A DNA stretch of 64,000 bases from Granulicella sp. WH15 (GCF_009914315.1 NZ_CP042596.1:4588001-4652000), one strand, 5' to 3'. Shown: positions 16,472 through 26,703, counted from the first letter of the stretch. Notes: generated from the letters alone by a model not told the origin. Translations and numbers: made by a program.

Positions 16472-17164
16472 TCAATGCCCATTATAAGGCACAAACAGCT
16501 CCGGGAACTGCTTCTTCAACGCCGCAGTCTTGGGCGCGTCGCAGACCTGGATATACGGGTTGCTGGGGTTCTTGGTCGCGTAGTCCTGGTGGTAGCTCTC
16601 CGCATCGTAGAAACCCTTGAGCGGGGTCAACTGGGTCACGATCTTGCCGTGAAACACACGCGCAGCGTCGAGCTGCGCGATGTAGTCCGCCGCCATCTTG
16701 TGCTGATGCTCGTCGGTGTAGAAGATCGCCGAGCGGTAGCTGGTGCCGACATCCGGCCCCTGCCGATTGAGCTGGGTGGGGTCGTGAGCGACCGAGAAGA
16801 AGATGCGCAGCAGCGTCCCATAGGTAATCTTCGAGGGGTCGTAGATCACCTCGACCGACTCGGCATGACCGGTCTTCTCGGTGGTCACCTGCTCGTAGGT
16901 GGCGGTAGCAGCCGAGCCGCCCGCATATCCGGCCATGGTCCCGGTGACGCCCCTTACGCGCTGAAAGACGGACTGCGTGCCCCAGAAGCAGCCGCCCGCG
17001 AAGATGGCGGTAGCGCGCCCCGGCGCACTGGCCAGAGCGTCATCGGCAGCAGGAGCCGGGATAGGAGCCGCACTTGCAGCCGAGACGACCGCCATACGCC
17101 TATACCCCACGAAGAGAATAACCAGCAGAAGAACCGATGCCACAAACCAGCCGATGCGCGCCAT
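16472..17164 (-). CDS. msrA: Peptide-methionine (S)-S-oxide reductase MsrA, membrane-anchored or exported
   Basis: A 230-residue enzyme that repairs oxidised methionine. The catalytic cysteine is C59 in GGCFWG; ATYEQVTTEKTGHAESVEV and YRSAIFYTDEHQ are typical MsrA blocks. Unlike cytoplasmic MsrA, it has an N-terminal hydrophobic segment (WFVASVLLLVILFVG, residues 6-20) and an Ala/Pro-rich linker. It probably acts in the periplasm, tethered to the membrane or released by signal peptidase. It starts at ATG 17164. Confidence 0.94.
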   Translation of the reverse strand: MARIGWFVASVLLLVILFVGYRRMAVVSAASAAPIPAPAADDALASAPGRATAIFAGGCFWGTQSVFQRVRGVTGTMAGYAGGSAATATYEQVTTEKTGHAESVEVIYDPSKITYGTLLRIFFSVAHDPTQLNRQGPDVGTSYRSAIFYTDEHQHKMAADYIAQLDAARVFHGKIVTQLTPLKGFYDAESYHQDYATKNPSNPYIQVCDAPKTAALKKQFPELFVPYNGH

Positions 17165-17173
17165 AATAGCCTC

Positions 17174-17398
17174 TCAAACGTTAGACGTAGCCCCGACATG
17201 TTCCGATTCGCGTATGCAAGCCAGGTGCTTCCTCTCACTACAAAACTCCAGCCGCCTGAACTTAGGCATAGGCCCAAAGTTCAGGAGAAGCCCAATTTCC
17301 ATCTCGGAACACCGCAGGTAGTTGAGTAGCTGGGCCTCGTGAATCTTCAATATCTGATCCGCCGCCTTCAACTCGAGAATGATCTTTTGCTCCACCAC
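17174..17398 (-). pseudogene. GxxExxY family protein, C-terminal remnant
   Basis: The reading frame encodes about 74 residues, including VEQKIILELKAADQI, HEAQLLNYLR and EIGLLLNFG. These match the C-terminal half of GxxExxY proteins, which are usually about 120-130 residues. The frame upstream of the GTG still gives family-like sequence (TLADLVVEQK), but an in-frame stop occurs about 14 codons upstream and the N-terminal GxxExxY motif is absent. It is therefore a 5'-truncated remnant, or at best a fragment. It lies 9 bp upstream of msrA. Confidence 0.75.
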
Positions 17399-17495
17399 GA
17401 GATCTGCAAGCGTCCTTGCCTTTGTTTAATCCGCCTTAATCCTTTTTATCCCTTTTTCCCCGTTTCGCCTTGCTCTTCGCTAGAACCGGCACAGA

Positions 17496-19457
17496 TCAAG
17501 CCGTAAGCGCCGCAGCCCGCTTCCGCCCCTGAATCTCGATGTACACCGGCAGCAGCGACACAGCCGCGGGCGTCACCCCCGGCAGCCCGCTGGCCTGCCC
17601 CAGCGTCTCGGGACGCACGCGCATCAGCGTCTGCTGCATCTCGCGCGAGAGGCCGGAGACGCTCGCATAGTCGAACCAATCCGGGATGCGCTGCCCTTCG
17701 GCCTTCTTCATCCGCGCAATGGAGCGGAGCTGCTGGTTCAGATACCCGGCGTATTTGATCTCGGTCTCGACCGCCCGCATCTCGGCCCGCACCCACGCCA
17801 TCGCCACGCTCGAACCCTGCTCCATCCACGGAGCGTAAAGCTCGCCCGTAAGCAATGGCCGCAGTGAAGGCACCAGCTCTTCAAGTGCCACTTCCGGCCG
17901 CTTGATAAAGTCCGAGACCAGTTGCCCGGAGAGCTGTGTCCTATCCCCATCGAGCTTCGCCACCATCTCCGGCGGCAGCTCCCTGGCGTCGAGCCGCGTC
18001 GACTCCAGCAACTCCTGAAAGCCCTTCGCCCGTGCTCTCCGCGACTCGTACGCGGTCCAGGCCGCGTCGTCCACCAGCCCCAGCCGCCGCCCATGCGGGG
18101 TCAGCCGCCGGTCGGCGTTGTCGATCCGCAGGTGCAGCCGGAACTCCGCCCGCGAGGTAAACATCCGGTACGGCTCGTCCGTTCCCTTCGAGATCAGGTC
18201 GTCGATCAGGATGCCTATGTACGCCTCGGTGCGGTCGAGCGTGAACGGCTCCTCGCCGCGTACGGCCAGCGCCGCGTTGATCCCGGCCATCATCCCCTGG
18301 CACGCGGCCTCCTCGTAGCCGCTGGTCCCGTTGATCTGCCCGGCCAGAAACAGCCCCGCAATCTGCTTCACCTGGAGCGATCGGCTCAGCTCCGTCGGGT
18401 CGATGGCGTCGTACTCGATGGCGTACCCCGGCCGCAGCATCTCGGCCCGGTCGAGGCCGGGGATCGACGCCACCATCGCGGCCTGAATCTCCATCGGCAG
18501 GCTGGTGGACATGCCGTTGACGTAGACCTCGTGCGTGTTCAGCCCCTCGGGCTCGAGGAAGAACTGGTGCTGCGTCTTGTCGGGAAACCGGACGATCTTG
18601 TCCTCGATACTGGGGCAATAGCGCGGCCCCACGGCGGCAATCTGGCCCGAGTACATGGGGCTGCGATGCACGTTCTCGCGGATCAGCCGCAGCGTCTCGG
18701 GCGTCGTCCGGGCGATGTGGCAGGAGATCTGCCGCAGCGGAATCTGCCGCGTGCTGAAGCTGAAGGGCGTCGGCTCAGAGTCGCCCGGCTGCTCTTCAAA
18801 CTGCTTCCAGTCGATGGTGCGGCCGTCGAGCCGAGGCGGCGTCCCGGTCTTCAACCGGCACTCGCGCAGCCCCAGCCGCTTCAGGCTCTCTCCCAACAGC
18901 ACGCTGGCTGGTTCGCCGCTGCGGCCAGCCGAGTACCGCTGCTCGCCGCAGTGGATCAGCCCGTTCAGGAAGGTGCCCGTGGTCACGATCGTCGCAGCCG
19001 CCAGCACCGTGCGCCCGTCGCGCAGCACCAGTCCCCGCGCCGTGCGGCGGCCCGCCGCGTCGGTGTCGAGCAACACGTCCACCACCTCTGCCTGCTTGAT
19101 GAAGAGGTTCGCCTGCGACTCCAGCAGCTCGCGCATCCGCACCCGGTAGAGCGCCTTGTCGCACTGCGCACGCGGGCTCCAGACCGCAGGGCCGCGCGAG
19201 GTATTCAGCAGCCGGAACTGGATGCCGACCGAGTCGGCCACCTGCCCCATCACCCCGCCCAGCGCGTCGATCTCGCGGACAAGATGCCCCTTGGCGATGC
19301 CTCCGACAGCCGGGTTGCAGGACATCTGCGCGATCAGGTCGAGGTTCAGGGTGAAGATCGCCGTGCGCAGCCCCATCCGCGCCGCCGCCATCGCGGCCTC
19401 ACAGCCCGCGTGCCCCGCGCCAACCACGACCACGTCGTACTGTTCGGTATAGCTCAC
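17496..19457 (-). CDS. mnmG: tRNA uridine-5-carboxymethylaminomethyl modification enzyme MnmG (GidA)
   Basis: This 653-residue FAD protein works with MnmE to modify the wobble uridine (U34) of several tRNAs. The FAD-binding motif is [20 protein letters not shown] near the N-terminus. [20 protein letters not shown] and [11 protein letters not shown] are hallmark blocks, the latter with the active-site cysteine. [12 protein letters not shown] and [16 protein letters not shown] are also conserved. It starts at GTG 19457, overlapping a GGGG run. No mnmE or rsmG is adjacent, although rsmG often is. Confidence 0.96.
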   Translation of the reverse strand: MSYTEQYDVVVVGAGHAGCEAAMAAARMGLRTAIFTLNLDLIAQMSCNPAVGGIAKGHLVREIDALGGVMGQVADSVGIQFRLLNTSRGPAVWSPRAQCDKALYRVRMRELLESQANLFIKQAEVVDVLLDTDAAGRRTARGLVLRDGRTVLAAATIVTTGTFLNGLIHCGEQRYSAGRSGEPASVLLGESLKRLGLRECRLKTGTPPRLDGRTIDWKQFEEQPGDSEPTPFSFSTRQIPLRQISCHIARTTPETLRLIRENVHRSPMYSGQIAAVGPRYCPSIEDKIVRFPDKTQHQFFLEPEGLNTHEVYVNGMSTSLPMEIQAAMVASIPGLDRAEMLRPGYAIEYDAIDPTELSRSLQVKQIAGLFLAGQINGTSGYEEAACQGMMAGINAALAVRGEEPFTLDRTEAYIGILIDDLISKGTDEPYRMFTSRAEFRLHLRIDNADRRLTPHGRRLGLVDDAAWTAYESRRARAKGFQELLESTRLDARELPPEMVAKLDGDRTQLSGQLVSDFIKRPEVALEELVPSLRPLLTGELYAPWMEQGSSVAMAWVRAEMRAVETEIKYAGYLNQQLRSIARMKKAEGQRIPDWFDYASVSGLSREMQQTLMRVRPETLGQASGLPGVTPAAVSLLPVYIEIQGRKRAAALTA

Positions 19458-19535
19458 CCCTATATTTTATGCGTCCTTTATGAGTTTTTGAGGATGCTAC
19501 TTTACAGCCCTCCCCATCCCGACCAGAATCGACTC

Positions 19536-20471
19536 ATGCCGATTCAGCGACTTCGTCTCGCCGCCGCATCCCTCATCCTTATGTCGACCTTCTCCCTACG
19601 CGCCCAGCTTCTGCCCGCCATCACGACCGATCCCGCGCCCGACGCAGCGAACCCGCCCACCATGGAGACGATGCAGATCCCCAGCCACGGCGCGATGATG
19701 AACGCCCTGGTCTACGTCGCCGCCGGAGCCGGACCGCACCCCGCCGTCGTTCTGCTGCACGGCTTTCCCGGCAACGAGAAGAACCTCGATCTGGCCCAGG
19801 CCATGCGCCGCGCCGGGTGGGACGTCCTCTACTTCAACTACCGCGGCTCCTGGGGCACGCCCGGCGCGTTCTCCTTCGGCCACGCCATGGAGGACACTCA
19901 GGCCGCCATCTCCTACCTGCGGGACCCCGCCGTGGCGAAGAAGCTGAGGCTAGATCCCGCCAACATCGTCGTCGCCGGACACAGTATGGGCGGACTGATG
20001 GCCACGTACGCCGCCGCCCAGGACCCCACAATCCGGGGTGCAGTGCTCATCTCCGCCGCCGATATGGCCGGACGCGCCACACCTCCGCCGAGCGCCAATC
20101 CGGAGGTAATGCAGAAGGTTGTCACCGCCGTAGCCGCGAACCTGGCCGCCGAGGGGCTGGCCCCGTTGGCCGGATGCACTCCCGAGAGCCTCGCGCAGGA
20201 GCTCATCAGCCACTCGCACGAGTGGGCACTGGCGGGTTTCGCGCCCAAGCTCACCACGCGGCCCGCGCTGATCGTCACCTCGGACGACGGCGGCGCGGCC
20301 TCGGCGGTGCTGCTGGCCGAGGGCATCCGCCACGCCGGGGGCACGCAGGTCAGCTCGGTCCACATCGCCACCGATCACGGCTACTCGGGCAAGCGCATCG
20401 AGCTGGAGACAACGGTGCTGCACTGGCTCTCGTTGATGGAGAAACCAGAAGCAACAACAAAAGCGCCCTAA
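19536..20471 (+). CDS. Secreted alpha/beta hydrolase
   Basis: This 311-residue protein has a signal peptide (MPIQRLRLAAASLILMSTFS, cleavage near LRA-Q). The alpha/beta hydrolase fold shows the oxyanion motif LLHGFPGNEKN, the nucleophile elbow GHSMGG and a C-terminal histidine in DHGYSGKR. Substrate is unknown; it could be an esterase or peptidase. ATG 19536 is chosen because it begins a clean signal peptide. The same frame is open far upstream only as antisense of mnmG. The last residues (EATTKAP) and the stop lie inside a family B repeat. Confidence 0.85.
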   Translation: MPIQRLRLAAASLILMSTFSLRAQLLPAITTDPAPDAANPPTMETMQIPSHGAMMNALVYVAAGAGPHPAVVLLHGFPGNEKNLDLAQAMRRAGWDVLYFNYRGSWGTPGAFSFGHAMEDTQAAISYLRDPAVAKKLRLDPANIVVAGHSMGGLMATYAAAQDPTIRGAVLISAADMAGRATPPPSANPEVMQKVVTAVAANLAAEGLAPLAGCTPESLAQELISHSHEWALAGFAPKLTTRPALIVTSDDGGAASAVLLAEGIRHAGGTQVSSVHIATDHGYSGKRIELETTVLHWLSLMEKPEATTKAP

Positions 20472-20521
20472 CGCCGGGCGGGCGGCACTTCGTGCGGTTC
20501 TCGACGCTTCGCGTGAAAGGC
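20449..20521. repeat. Family B repeat overlapping the hydrolase 3' end
   Basis: In reverse orientation: GAAGCAACAACAAAAGCGCC, CTAACGCCGGGCGGGCGGCA, then GCACTTCGTGC, GGTTCTCGACGCTTCGCGTG and AAAGG. It supplies the hydrolase stop codon (TAA within CCCTAACGCC) and fills the convergent gap up to the receptor gene. Confidence 0.88.
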
Positions 20522-23500
20522 TTAAAACTCCAGGTGCAGCCCTAGTTGGATCTGCCGCTCGCGGTTAAGGCTGGTGCTGGCCGAGGTGGGTGCGCCGAAG
20601 GGCTGAGTGTTCAGCCCCTCCGATGCAATCGTTGCCGCGTCCTGAAAGATGAGCGGCGTCACCCCCGACACAGCCGTCCCCACCAGATAAGCCCTCTGGC
20701 TCACCGAGGAGAGGTTCAGCCGGTTGGTCAGGTTGAATGCCTCGGCGCTCAGGCGCAGCCGCAGCCGGTCCGGGTGGGCGAAGGCGATGGTCTTGGCCGC
20801 ACGCAGGTCGAGGTTCACGACCGGCGGCAGGCGCAGCGTGTTCCGGCCCACGGTGGGCAGGTACGTCGCGCCGCCGGAGCCGTTGATGCTCTCCCGCCCG
20901 CCCTTGAGGGTGGAGCCGCCGAAGATCTGCAGCGTGTACGGACGTCCGGAGTGCGCCGTCAGAATGGGCGCAAACGACCACCCCGCCGCCGTGCGTTTCA
21001 CTCCCCGCCCGTGCACCACAGGCTGCCACACCGCCGCCACATGCAGCGACTGTGGGTAGCTCAGGGCCGAGCGGCCCTTGTCGTAGCGGATCGTCATGGG
21101 GTCGAACTGGGCGTTGGTCCGGGGTGTCCCGTAGGCGGCCTGCCCGTAGTCGATCGCCTTCGACCACGTGTAGCTCGCGCGCAGTTCCAGCCCGCCGCGT
21201 GTGCGCCGGTCGAGCGCCAGAACACCCGCATTGTAGGTGGCGTTCACGTTGGAGGTGATATCGGTGACCGGCCCGAAGAGGGGCGTGATCCGCTCTGTAT
21301 AGAGGGGAACCTGGAAGGTAAAGCCGGGCTGGGTTCCCGCTTGAGCGCCGGTCGGAGGCCCGCCGCCCTGAAGCTGGAAGGTGCTCGTCTCCGTCGAAGG
21401 TGCGATGTTGATATCGGTCGAGCTGGCCAGTTGGCGGTCGAGGTTCATCACGTAGGTGGCGCTCAGCACCAGCCCCGCACCCAGGCTGCGTTCCAGCGAG
21501 AGGCTGCCTTGCTGGATCATCGGGATGCGGAAGCGGCGGTCGAAGACGGTGGCGGTGGTCGTGGCTGCCACGGCTGAGGGCGGAGCCGAGAGATACGAAC
21601 AGGCGTAGCCGAAGCCCTGGTTCGCGACCTGCGGGCAGTCGGTCTCGGTGGAGGGGGTAATGCGGATCTTCGTCGTCGCGCCGGGTTCGGCGGTATTGGC
21701 CAGCGCGGAACGGATCGTCGTCCCCGGCAGGCGTCCGTAGAAGATGCCGTAGCCGAGCCGGATGAGGCCGCGTCCCTCGCCGAAGGGAGACCACGCGAGG
21801 CCCACTCTAGGGGCGAGGTTGTTGCGATCCTCGGGGAAGATGCTGGTCGCGCCGCGAGTGGAGAAGATGACGTCCAGCGTGGGGTTCGGAAGCTGCGGCA
21901 GGGGCAGCAGCTCGTACTCGTAGCGCAGGCCGATGTTGAAGTGGAGGCGCGGCCCGACCCGCCACTGGTCCTCAACAAAGGCCGCCCACTCCTGCGTGTC
22001 GAAGGCCACAGCCTGCGGGCCGAAGCTCTGGGTGAAGGACCGGAAGCAGAAGAGGTGGTCGGCGGCGTTGATGCTGGGGCACGCGCCGTTGGGGTAGGCG
22101 TGCACGTTGAAGGTGTAGTCGGTGATCCAGTCGACCAGCCCGCCCGCGTGGCCGTTGACCAGCGAGGAGTCGTAGCTGAAGGTTCCGGCGGCATTGGCCA
22201 GCGTCGATACAAGATCATGCACCAGCGAAAGATCGCCGCCGAGCTGGATCAGGTGCCGCCCGCGTCCGTAGCTCAGGGTGTCGGAGATCTGGTAGCGGCT
22301 CTCGTCGGGGTAGGCCATGCGCGAGACCGAGGCCGGAGTGCCGAAGAGGAAGCCCTGCGGCCCGATGTTGACCCCGGGCGCGAAGCCGCCGGGGCCGACG
22401 GTCGGCTCCTGCGGCAGGTTGGGCTGGGGCGTCTCGAACTGGAGATCGTGGCTGATCTGGCCCCGCAGCGCGTTGCTCAGGTGAGCGCCGAAGATGGTGT
22501 TCAGGTGCGGCAGAATCTGGTCGAGCGAGCCGGTGGAGTTGCCCAGGCTGGCCCGTCCGCGCGCGACCACGGGAGAGCTTTCAAGTCCGGCGGGCGAGGT
22601 CCAGCGGACGCGGTTGTAGGCGATCCCCAGGGTGTTGCGGCGGGTGAAGCGCCAGTCGATTCGACCGAAGTTGATGGTCTCGTCGGCGCGGCGGGGCACC
22701 GTGCCGGTCAGCGAGCTGAGGTAGTCGAGCGCGGCGTTGGTCGCGGCGGTCGAGACGCCACGGTTAGCCAGTAAAGCCCTCTGCGTGGGGGTAAGGGCGA
22801 AGAACGTCGCGTAGACCGGGGAGGAGATGGCCGGGAAGTCGCGGCGCTGCTGGTCGTAGGCGTAGAAGTAGAAGAGACCGTGGCGCGGCAGCACCGGCCC
22901 GCCCAGGGTGCCGCCGAAGTTCTGGCGCAGGTCCTGCGGTTTGACCAGCCCGGAGGAGATGACGCCGTCGGTATAGGTGGTGGCGATGGAGAGCGGGCTG
23001 GTGGCGGCGAGGGCACTCGAGCGAATCAGCAGGAATCCCGAGCCATGCAGCGTGCTGGTGCCGGACTTCGAGACCGTCGTGATGACGCCTCCGCCCGCGT
23101 GGCCGGTGAGCGCCGAGTAGCCCTGGCCGGAGACGCGGAACTCGCGCACCGCCTGCTGGGAGAAGCTGGTGGGCGCGCCCGAGGCACGACCGCGACCGAG
23201 GCCGTGCATCCCGAAGGAGCCGCTGCCCGCGCGGTCGCTGCCCGTGCCCAGCGGGACCGAACTGAAGCTCTGGTTGGCGTCCAACCCGTCGATCAGCAGG
23301 CTGTTCTGGGTGGAGGCGAGGCCGTGGAAGCTGAGCAGGCCGTCGCCGTCCTGGTCAGGCTCGACGCCGGGGGTGAGTTCGGCGAAGCTCTGCCAGCGGC
23401 GGTTGTTGATGGGCAGCAGGGACAGATCCTCGGGACGCAGGCTGGCCACGAGCGCCTCCGGCTCCGGCTCCGCCGTGACGGTGACGCTCGAGGCGACCGC

Positions 23501-23866
23501 CAGGCCCATTCGCACCTCGGCGGTCTCGCCCAGGGCCAGCGTCAGCTCGGTCTGGCGGCCGGTGCTGAAGCCCGGCGCGGCGGCGGTGACGCTGTAGCTG
23601 CCGGGGGGCAGGTGCGGGACGAGGAAGCTGCCGTCGCTGCCGGTGTAGGCGGTCCGCTCGGCCTGGGTATCGGTGTTGTGGACGACGACTCTGGCTCCGG
23701 CGACGGCTCCTCGGAATGGGTCGGCGACGACTCCGCGGAGGGCGCTATCGACCGGGCCTTGCGCCCTTGCGATGAGGCAGCAATAAAAGAGGCACAGCGC
23801 GGCGAGCACGCGCAGGCAACGAGACGAATTGGCCGCGAACAGCTCTGGGCGGCGGAGATGGTGCAT
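20522..23866 (-). CDS. TonB-dependent receptor, Oar-like, with carboxypeptidase-regulatory domain
   Basis: A 1114-residue outer-membrane receptor. A signal peptide is followed by a carboxypeptidase-regulatory-like beta-sandwich (about residues 38-125: LRGVVADPFRGAVAGARVVV, then FLVPHLPPGSYSVTAAAPGF). A plug domain (RRWQSFAELTPGVEPDQDGD, then FSFHGLASTQNSLLIDGLD-like sequence) and a long barrel end in FEF-type aromatic residues (LGLHLEF). This architecture is expanded in Acidobacteria. Substrate is unknown. ATG 23866 has AGGAG 6 bp upstream. It stands alone. Confidence 0.9.
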   Translation of the reverse strand: MHHLRRPELFAANSSRCLRVLAALCLFYCCLIARAQGPVDSALRGVVADPFRGAVAGARVVVHNTDTQAERTAYTGSDGSFLVPHLPPGSYSVTAAAPGFSTGRQTELTLALGETAEVRMGLAVASSVTVTAEPEPEALVASLRPEDLSLLPINNRRWQSFAELTPGVEPDQDGDGLLSFHGLASTQNSLLIDGLDANQSFSSVPLGTGSDRAGSGSFGMHGLGRGRASGAPTSFSQQAVREFRVSGQGYSALTGHAGGGVITTVSKSGTSTLHGSGFLLIRSSALAATSPLSIATTYTDGVISSGLVKPQDLRQNFGGTLGGPVLPRHGLFYFYAYDQQRRDFPAISSPVYATFFALTPTQRALLANRGVSTAATNAALDYLSSLTGTVPRRADETINFGRIDWRFTRRNTLGIAYNRVRWTSPAGLESSPVVARGRASLGNSTGSLDQILPHLNTIFGAHLSNALRGQISHDLQFETPQPNLPQEPTVGPGGFAPGVNIGPQGFLFGTPASVSRMAYPDESRYQISDTLSYGRGRHLIQLGGDLSLVHDLVSTLANAAGTFSYDSSLVNGHAGGLVDWITDYTFNVHAYPNGACPSINAADHLFCFRSFTQSFGPQAVAFDTQEWAAFVEDQWRVGPRLHFNIGLRYEYELLPLPQLPNPTLDVIFSTRGATSIFPEDRNNLAPRVGLAWSPFGEGRGLIRLGYGIFYGRLPGTTIRSALANTAEPGATTKIRITPSTETDCPQVANQGFGYACSYLSAPPSAVAATTTATVFDRRFRIPMIQQGSLSLERSLGAGLVLSATYVMNLDRQLASSTDINIAPSTETSTFQLQGGGPPTGAQAGTQPGFTFQVPLYTERITPLFGPVTDITSNVNATYNAGVLALDRRTRGGLELRASYTWSKAIDYGQAAYGTPRTNAQFDPMTIRYDKGRSALSYPQSLHVAAVWQPVVHGRGVKRTAAGWSFAPILTAHSGRPYTLQIFGGSTLKGGRESINGSGGATYLPTVGRNTLRLPPVVNLDLRAAKTIAFAHPDRLRLRLSAEAFNLTNRLNLSSVSQRAYLVGTAVSGVTPLIFQDAATIASEGLNTQPFGAPTSASTSLNRERQIQLGLHLEF

Positions 23867-24252
23867 GTTGCTCCTTGCGCTCGATCACAACTCTGCGGAG
23901 GCGCGGAACGGTTGGGCTATGCCCGCAGACTACTGGAGTTGTATGAAAATGGGAATCCTTTCTGAAAAGAAGTGCCTTTTACGCGCAGCGTCGAGAACAG
24001 TGCGAAGCACCGCCCGCCCGGCGTTAGGGCGCTTTTGCTGTTGTTTGTCCTGCCGGACGGGCCCGCTGCCCGCCTTTTTACTGCTGCGCGTGGTCCTCCC
24101 GTTGGTCGGGATCTAACAATGCTCGCTGCCGACCAGCGGGAGGCCCCATATCGTTGATCCCTCCCATGCAGCTCCCAAGACCGCACGAAGTGCCCTCCCG
24201 TTGGTCGGAAAGAAAAATTCTCGCCAAAGTACCAGATACACTAAAAGCTGCA
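23867..24252. repeat. Repeat-rich divergent gap (B, C, C)
   Basis: The 385-bp gap between divergent receptor and obg genes has no gene. Repeats run from 23967 to about 24233: family B (GCGCAGCGTCGAGAACAGTG, then GCCCGCCCGGCGTTAGGGCG), CTGCCGGACGGGCCCGCTGC, the CCTCCCGTTGGTCGGGA arm paired with CTGCCGACCAGCGGGAGGCC, and a second partial copy (CCGCACGAAGTGCCCTCCCG). Confidence 0.85.
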
Positions 24253-25350
24253 ATGTTTATTGATGAAGCAAAAATTCGAGTGAAGGCCGGTGACGGCGGC
24301 AACGGCTGCATGGCCTTCCGGCGAGAAAAGTTCGTGCCGCGCGGAGGCCCCTCCGGCGGCGATGGTGGCCACGGCGGCGACATCATCATGGAAGCCTCGC
24401 TCAGCCACAACACGCTGGTCCACTTCCGCTTCAACCCCGAGCACAAGTCGCAGCGCGGAGGCCACGGCCTCGGCTCCAACTGCACCGGCTACGCGGGCGA
24501 GCACACAATACTCAAAGTCCCCATCGGCACCGTCCTCTTCGACGAAGAAACCGGCGAGCAGCTCCACGACTTCACCCGCCCCGGCGAGACCTTCGTGGTC
24601 GCGCGCGGCGGACGCGGCGGACGCGGCAACCAGCACTTCGCCACCAGCACCCACCAGGCTCCGCGCGAGCACGAGCTGGGCCGACCCGGCGAAGAGAAAA
24701 GCCTGCGCCTGGAGCTGCGGCTGCTGGCCGATGCTGGCCTCGTCGGCTACCCCAACGTGGGCAAGTCGACCCTGATCTCGCGCCTCTCCGCCGCCCGTCC
24801 CAAGATCGCCAACTACGCGTTTACGACGCTCGAGCCGAACCTCGGAGTGGTCTCGGTGGGCGACTGGCCGCACGAGCAGTCGTTCACCATCGCCGACCTG
24901 CCGGGGCTCATCGAAGGCGCGCACCTGGGCGCGGGGCTGGGCATCCAGTTCCTCAAGCACATCGAGCGCACCAGCGTCATCGTTCACCTGGTCGATATCT
25001 CCGACGGCTCGGGACGACCGGACCCGGTGGAGGACTTCAAGGTCATCACGGCTGAGCTGAAGAGCTTCGACCCGGACCTGATCCTGAAGCCGACGATCCT
25101 GGTCGCGGCCAAGGCCGACGTGGCCAATCCCGACAAGCTGAAGAAGCTGCGGGCGATGGCCAAGCGGCGCAAGCTGCCCTTCTACGAGATCTCCGCCGTG
25201 ACCGGCGAGGGCATCGAGCCGCTGAAGTTCGGCATCGCCGAGGCAGTCGCCGCGCACCGGACGGTGGACCTGACCCCAGCCCCTGTTGCCGCCAAGAAAC
25301 GCAAACCCAACTACCCTCCGCCGGCTCCTTCGGCCCGTGGCCGGGCATGA
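24253..25350 (+). CDS. obg: GTPase Obg/CgtA
   Basis: This 365-residue ribosome-associated GTPase acts in 50S assembly and the stringent response. The glycine-rich Obg domain ([18 protein letters not shown] onward, residues 1-157) is followed by the G domain: G1 GYPNVGKS (165-172), G2 [11 protein letters not shown]3 DLPG (215-218). G4 reads AAKAD (285-289), with alanine where N (or T/S) of NKxD is expected. No OCT domain follows, only a short Lys/Pro-rich tail. ATG 24253 begins the canonical MFIDEAKI. Upstream in-frame codons read from repeats. Confidence 0.95.
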   Translation: MFIDEAKIRVKAGDGGNGCMAFRREKFVPRGGPSGGDGGHGGDIIMEASLSHNTLVHFRFNPEHKSQRGGHGLGSNCTGYAGEHTILKVPIGTVLFDEETGEQLHDFTRPGETFVVARGGRGGRGNQHFATSTHQAPREHELGRPGEEKSLRLELRLLADAGLVGYPNVGKSTLISRLSAARPKIANYAFTTLEPNLGVVSVGDWPHEQSFTIADLPGLIEGAHLGAGLGIQFLKHIERTSVIVHLVDISDGSGRPDPVEDFKVITAELKSFDPDLILKPTILVAAKADVANPDKLKKLRAMAKRRKLPFYEISAVTGEGIEPLKFGIAEAVAAHRTVDLTPAPVAAKKRKPNYPPPAPSARGRA

Positions 25351-25469
25351 CCCGGGCCGCCGCCTTCTCAAACCCGCAGCCGATCAATACTCTTGATCTA
25401 AACGGATCGCTTTTACGCTTGCACCCGATCTTCCGTTCGTCAGCACGCCAGCTCTAAGGACACTCACAC

Positions 25470-26090
25470 ATGAAATTGCGGTCCCTCGTCGTAGCCGTCG
25501 TTCTCGCCCTTGCCGTCGTTCTCGTTCCCGCCTCCGCCCACGCGCAGGGTGCTATTTACCTGAACCCGATCGCCGCGCGCGTCAGCAACTCGACTGTGGA
25601 CAACAGCCAGTTCTCGTTCCTGGGGCAGAATACGACCTCGCGCATCTTCTACGGCGTCGTCTTCGGCGGCTACTACGACATTCCCATGTCCAGCCGGACG
25701 GTCGAGGTCGGCGTCGACCTGCGCGACGCCGTGCTGCACGGCAACAACGCGCTGCTGAACAGCTTCCAGCTCGGCCCGCGCATCGCCTTCTGGCCCACGA
25801 CGCACCGGCTGCACCCGTACGTGGAGCCATTCGTCGGCGTCGGCACCACACGCGCGCCGCACACCCAGGCCACGGTCGGCAAGCTGGGCTACGGCGTGCT
25901 GGGCGGAGCCGACTACGAGCTGGGCCATCACGTCAACTTCCGCGTCTTCGAGGTGGGCTACAGCTCGCTGGTGACGGCCAGCAACAGCACCCTGGGTAAC
26001 ACCGGCACGGGATTCCCCGCGGCCAAGCTGATCACCTTCTCTTCGGGCCTCACCTTCCGCCTGCCGCAGTGGGGCAGGAACCGCCACTAA
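25470..26090 (+). CDS. Outer-membrane beta-barrel-like protein
   Basis: A 206-residue protein with a clear signal peptide (MKLRSLVVAVVLALAVVLVP, cleavage at AHA-Q) and a mature part of alternating amphipathic strands. Examples are IFYGVVFGGYYDIP, FQLGPRIAFWP and NFRVFEVGYSSLV, ending with ITFSSGLTFRLP. This is the pattern of an 8-stranded OmpA/OmpW-like barrel. Function is unknown. It lies between obg (119 bp upstream) and nadD (7 bp downstream), so it is probably cotranscribed with nadD. Confidence 0.8.
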   Translation: MKLRSLVVAVVLALAVVLVPASAHAQGAIYLNPIAARVSNSTVDNSQFSFLGQNTTSRIFYGVVFGGYYDIPMSSRTVEVGVDLRDAVLHGNNALLNSFQLGPRIAFWPTTHRLHPYVEPFVGVGTTRAPHTQATVGKLGYGVLGGADYELGHHVNFRVFEVGYSSLVTASNSTLGNTGTGFPAAKLITFSSGLTFRLPQWGRNRH

Positions 26091-26097
26091 TCCGGCC

Positions 26098-26697
26098 ATG
26101 CGCGTCGCTCTCTTCGGGGGCACCTTCGACCCCATCCACCGCGGGCACTTAGCCATTGCAGCCGCAGCGGCGGATCGTTTCCGGCTGGACACGGTGCTCT
26201 TTGCCCCCACCGGACGCCAGCCGCTGAAGGTGGATCCCAGCGTTGCAGGCTTCGGCGACCGCCTCGAGATGGCGGCGCTGGCCTGCCGGGGGGATGCCCG
26301 ATTCGCGGCCTCGGAGATCGACGCGCCGCACCCGGACGGCGCTCCCAACTTCACCGTCGATACCCTGGCTGAGATGGCCCGCCAGCAGTCCGGAGCCACG
26401 ATCTTCAACCTGGTCGGCGCGGATAGCTTTCACGATCTAGCCCGATGGAGAGAGCCGGAACGGCTACTGAAGCTGGCCGAGTGGATCGTGGTCAGCCGCC
26501 CCGGCCACACGCTCGCCGATCCCGAGGGATTCCCCCTGACGGACGCACAACGCGCCCGCATCCACCTGCTCGACGAGGTTCAGGAGCATGTGAGCGCCAC
26601 GGCGCTTCGGCAGAGGCTGCGCGAGGGCGATGCCTGCCGGGAGCTGCTGCCCGCACCGGTGGCTGAGTTTATCCAAAGCCGAGGGCTGTACCGCTAG
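26098..26697 (+). CDS. nadD: Nicotinate-nucleotide adenylyltransferase
   Basis: A 199-residue enzyme that adenylylates nicotinate mononucleotide in NAD synthesis. The nucleotidyltransferase motif GGTFDPIHRGHL (residues 7-18) contains the T/HxGH active site. NLVGADSFHDLARWRE is the NadD-specific block, and VSATALRQRLREGDAC matches the C-terminal ISSTxIR-type motif. Length is typical. It starts at ATG 26098, 7 bp after the barrel-protein stop. nadD followed by rsfS and rlmH is a widespread gene order. Confidence 0.95.
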   Translation: MRVALFGGTFDPIHRGHLAIAAAAADRFRLDTVLFAPTGRQPLKVDPSVAGFGDRLEMAALACRGDARFAASEIDAPHPDGAPNFTVDTLAEMARQQSGATIFNLVGADSFHDLARWREPERLLKLAEWIVVSRPGHTLADPEGFPLTDAQRARIHLLDEVQEHVSATALRQRLREGDACRELLPAPVAEFIQSRGLYR

Positions 26698-26703
26698 CAT
26701 CTT

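Noticed and set aside
17922..19535. Upstream extension of the hydrolase reading frame
   Set aside because: It is antisense to mnmG; the real protein begins with a signal peptide at 19536.
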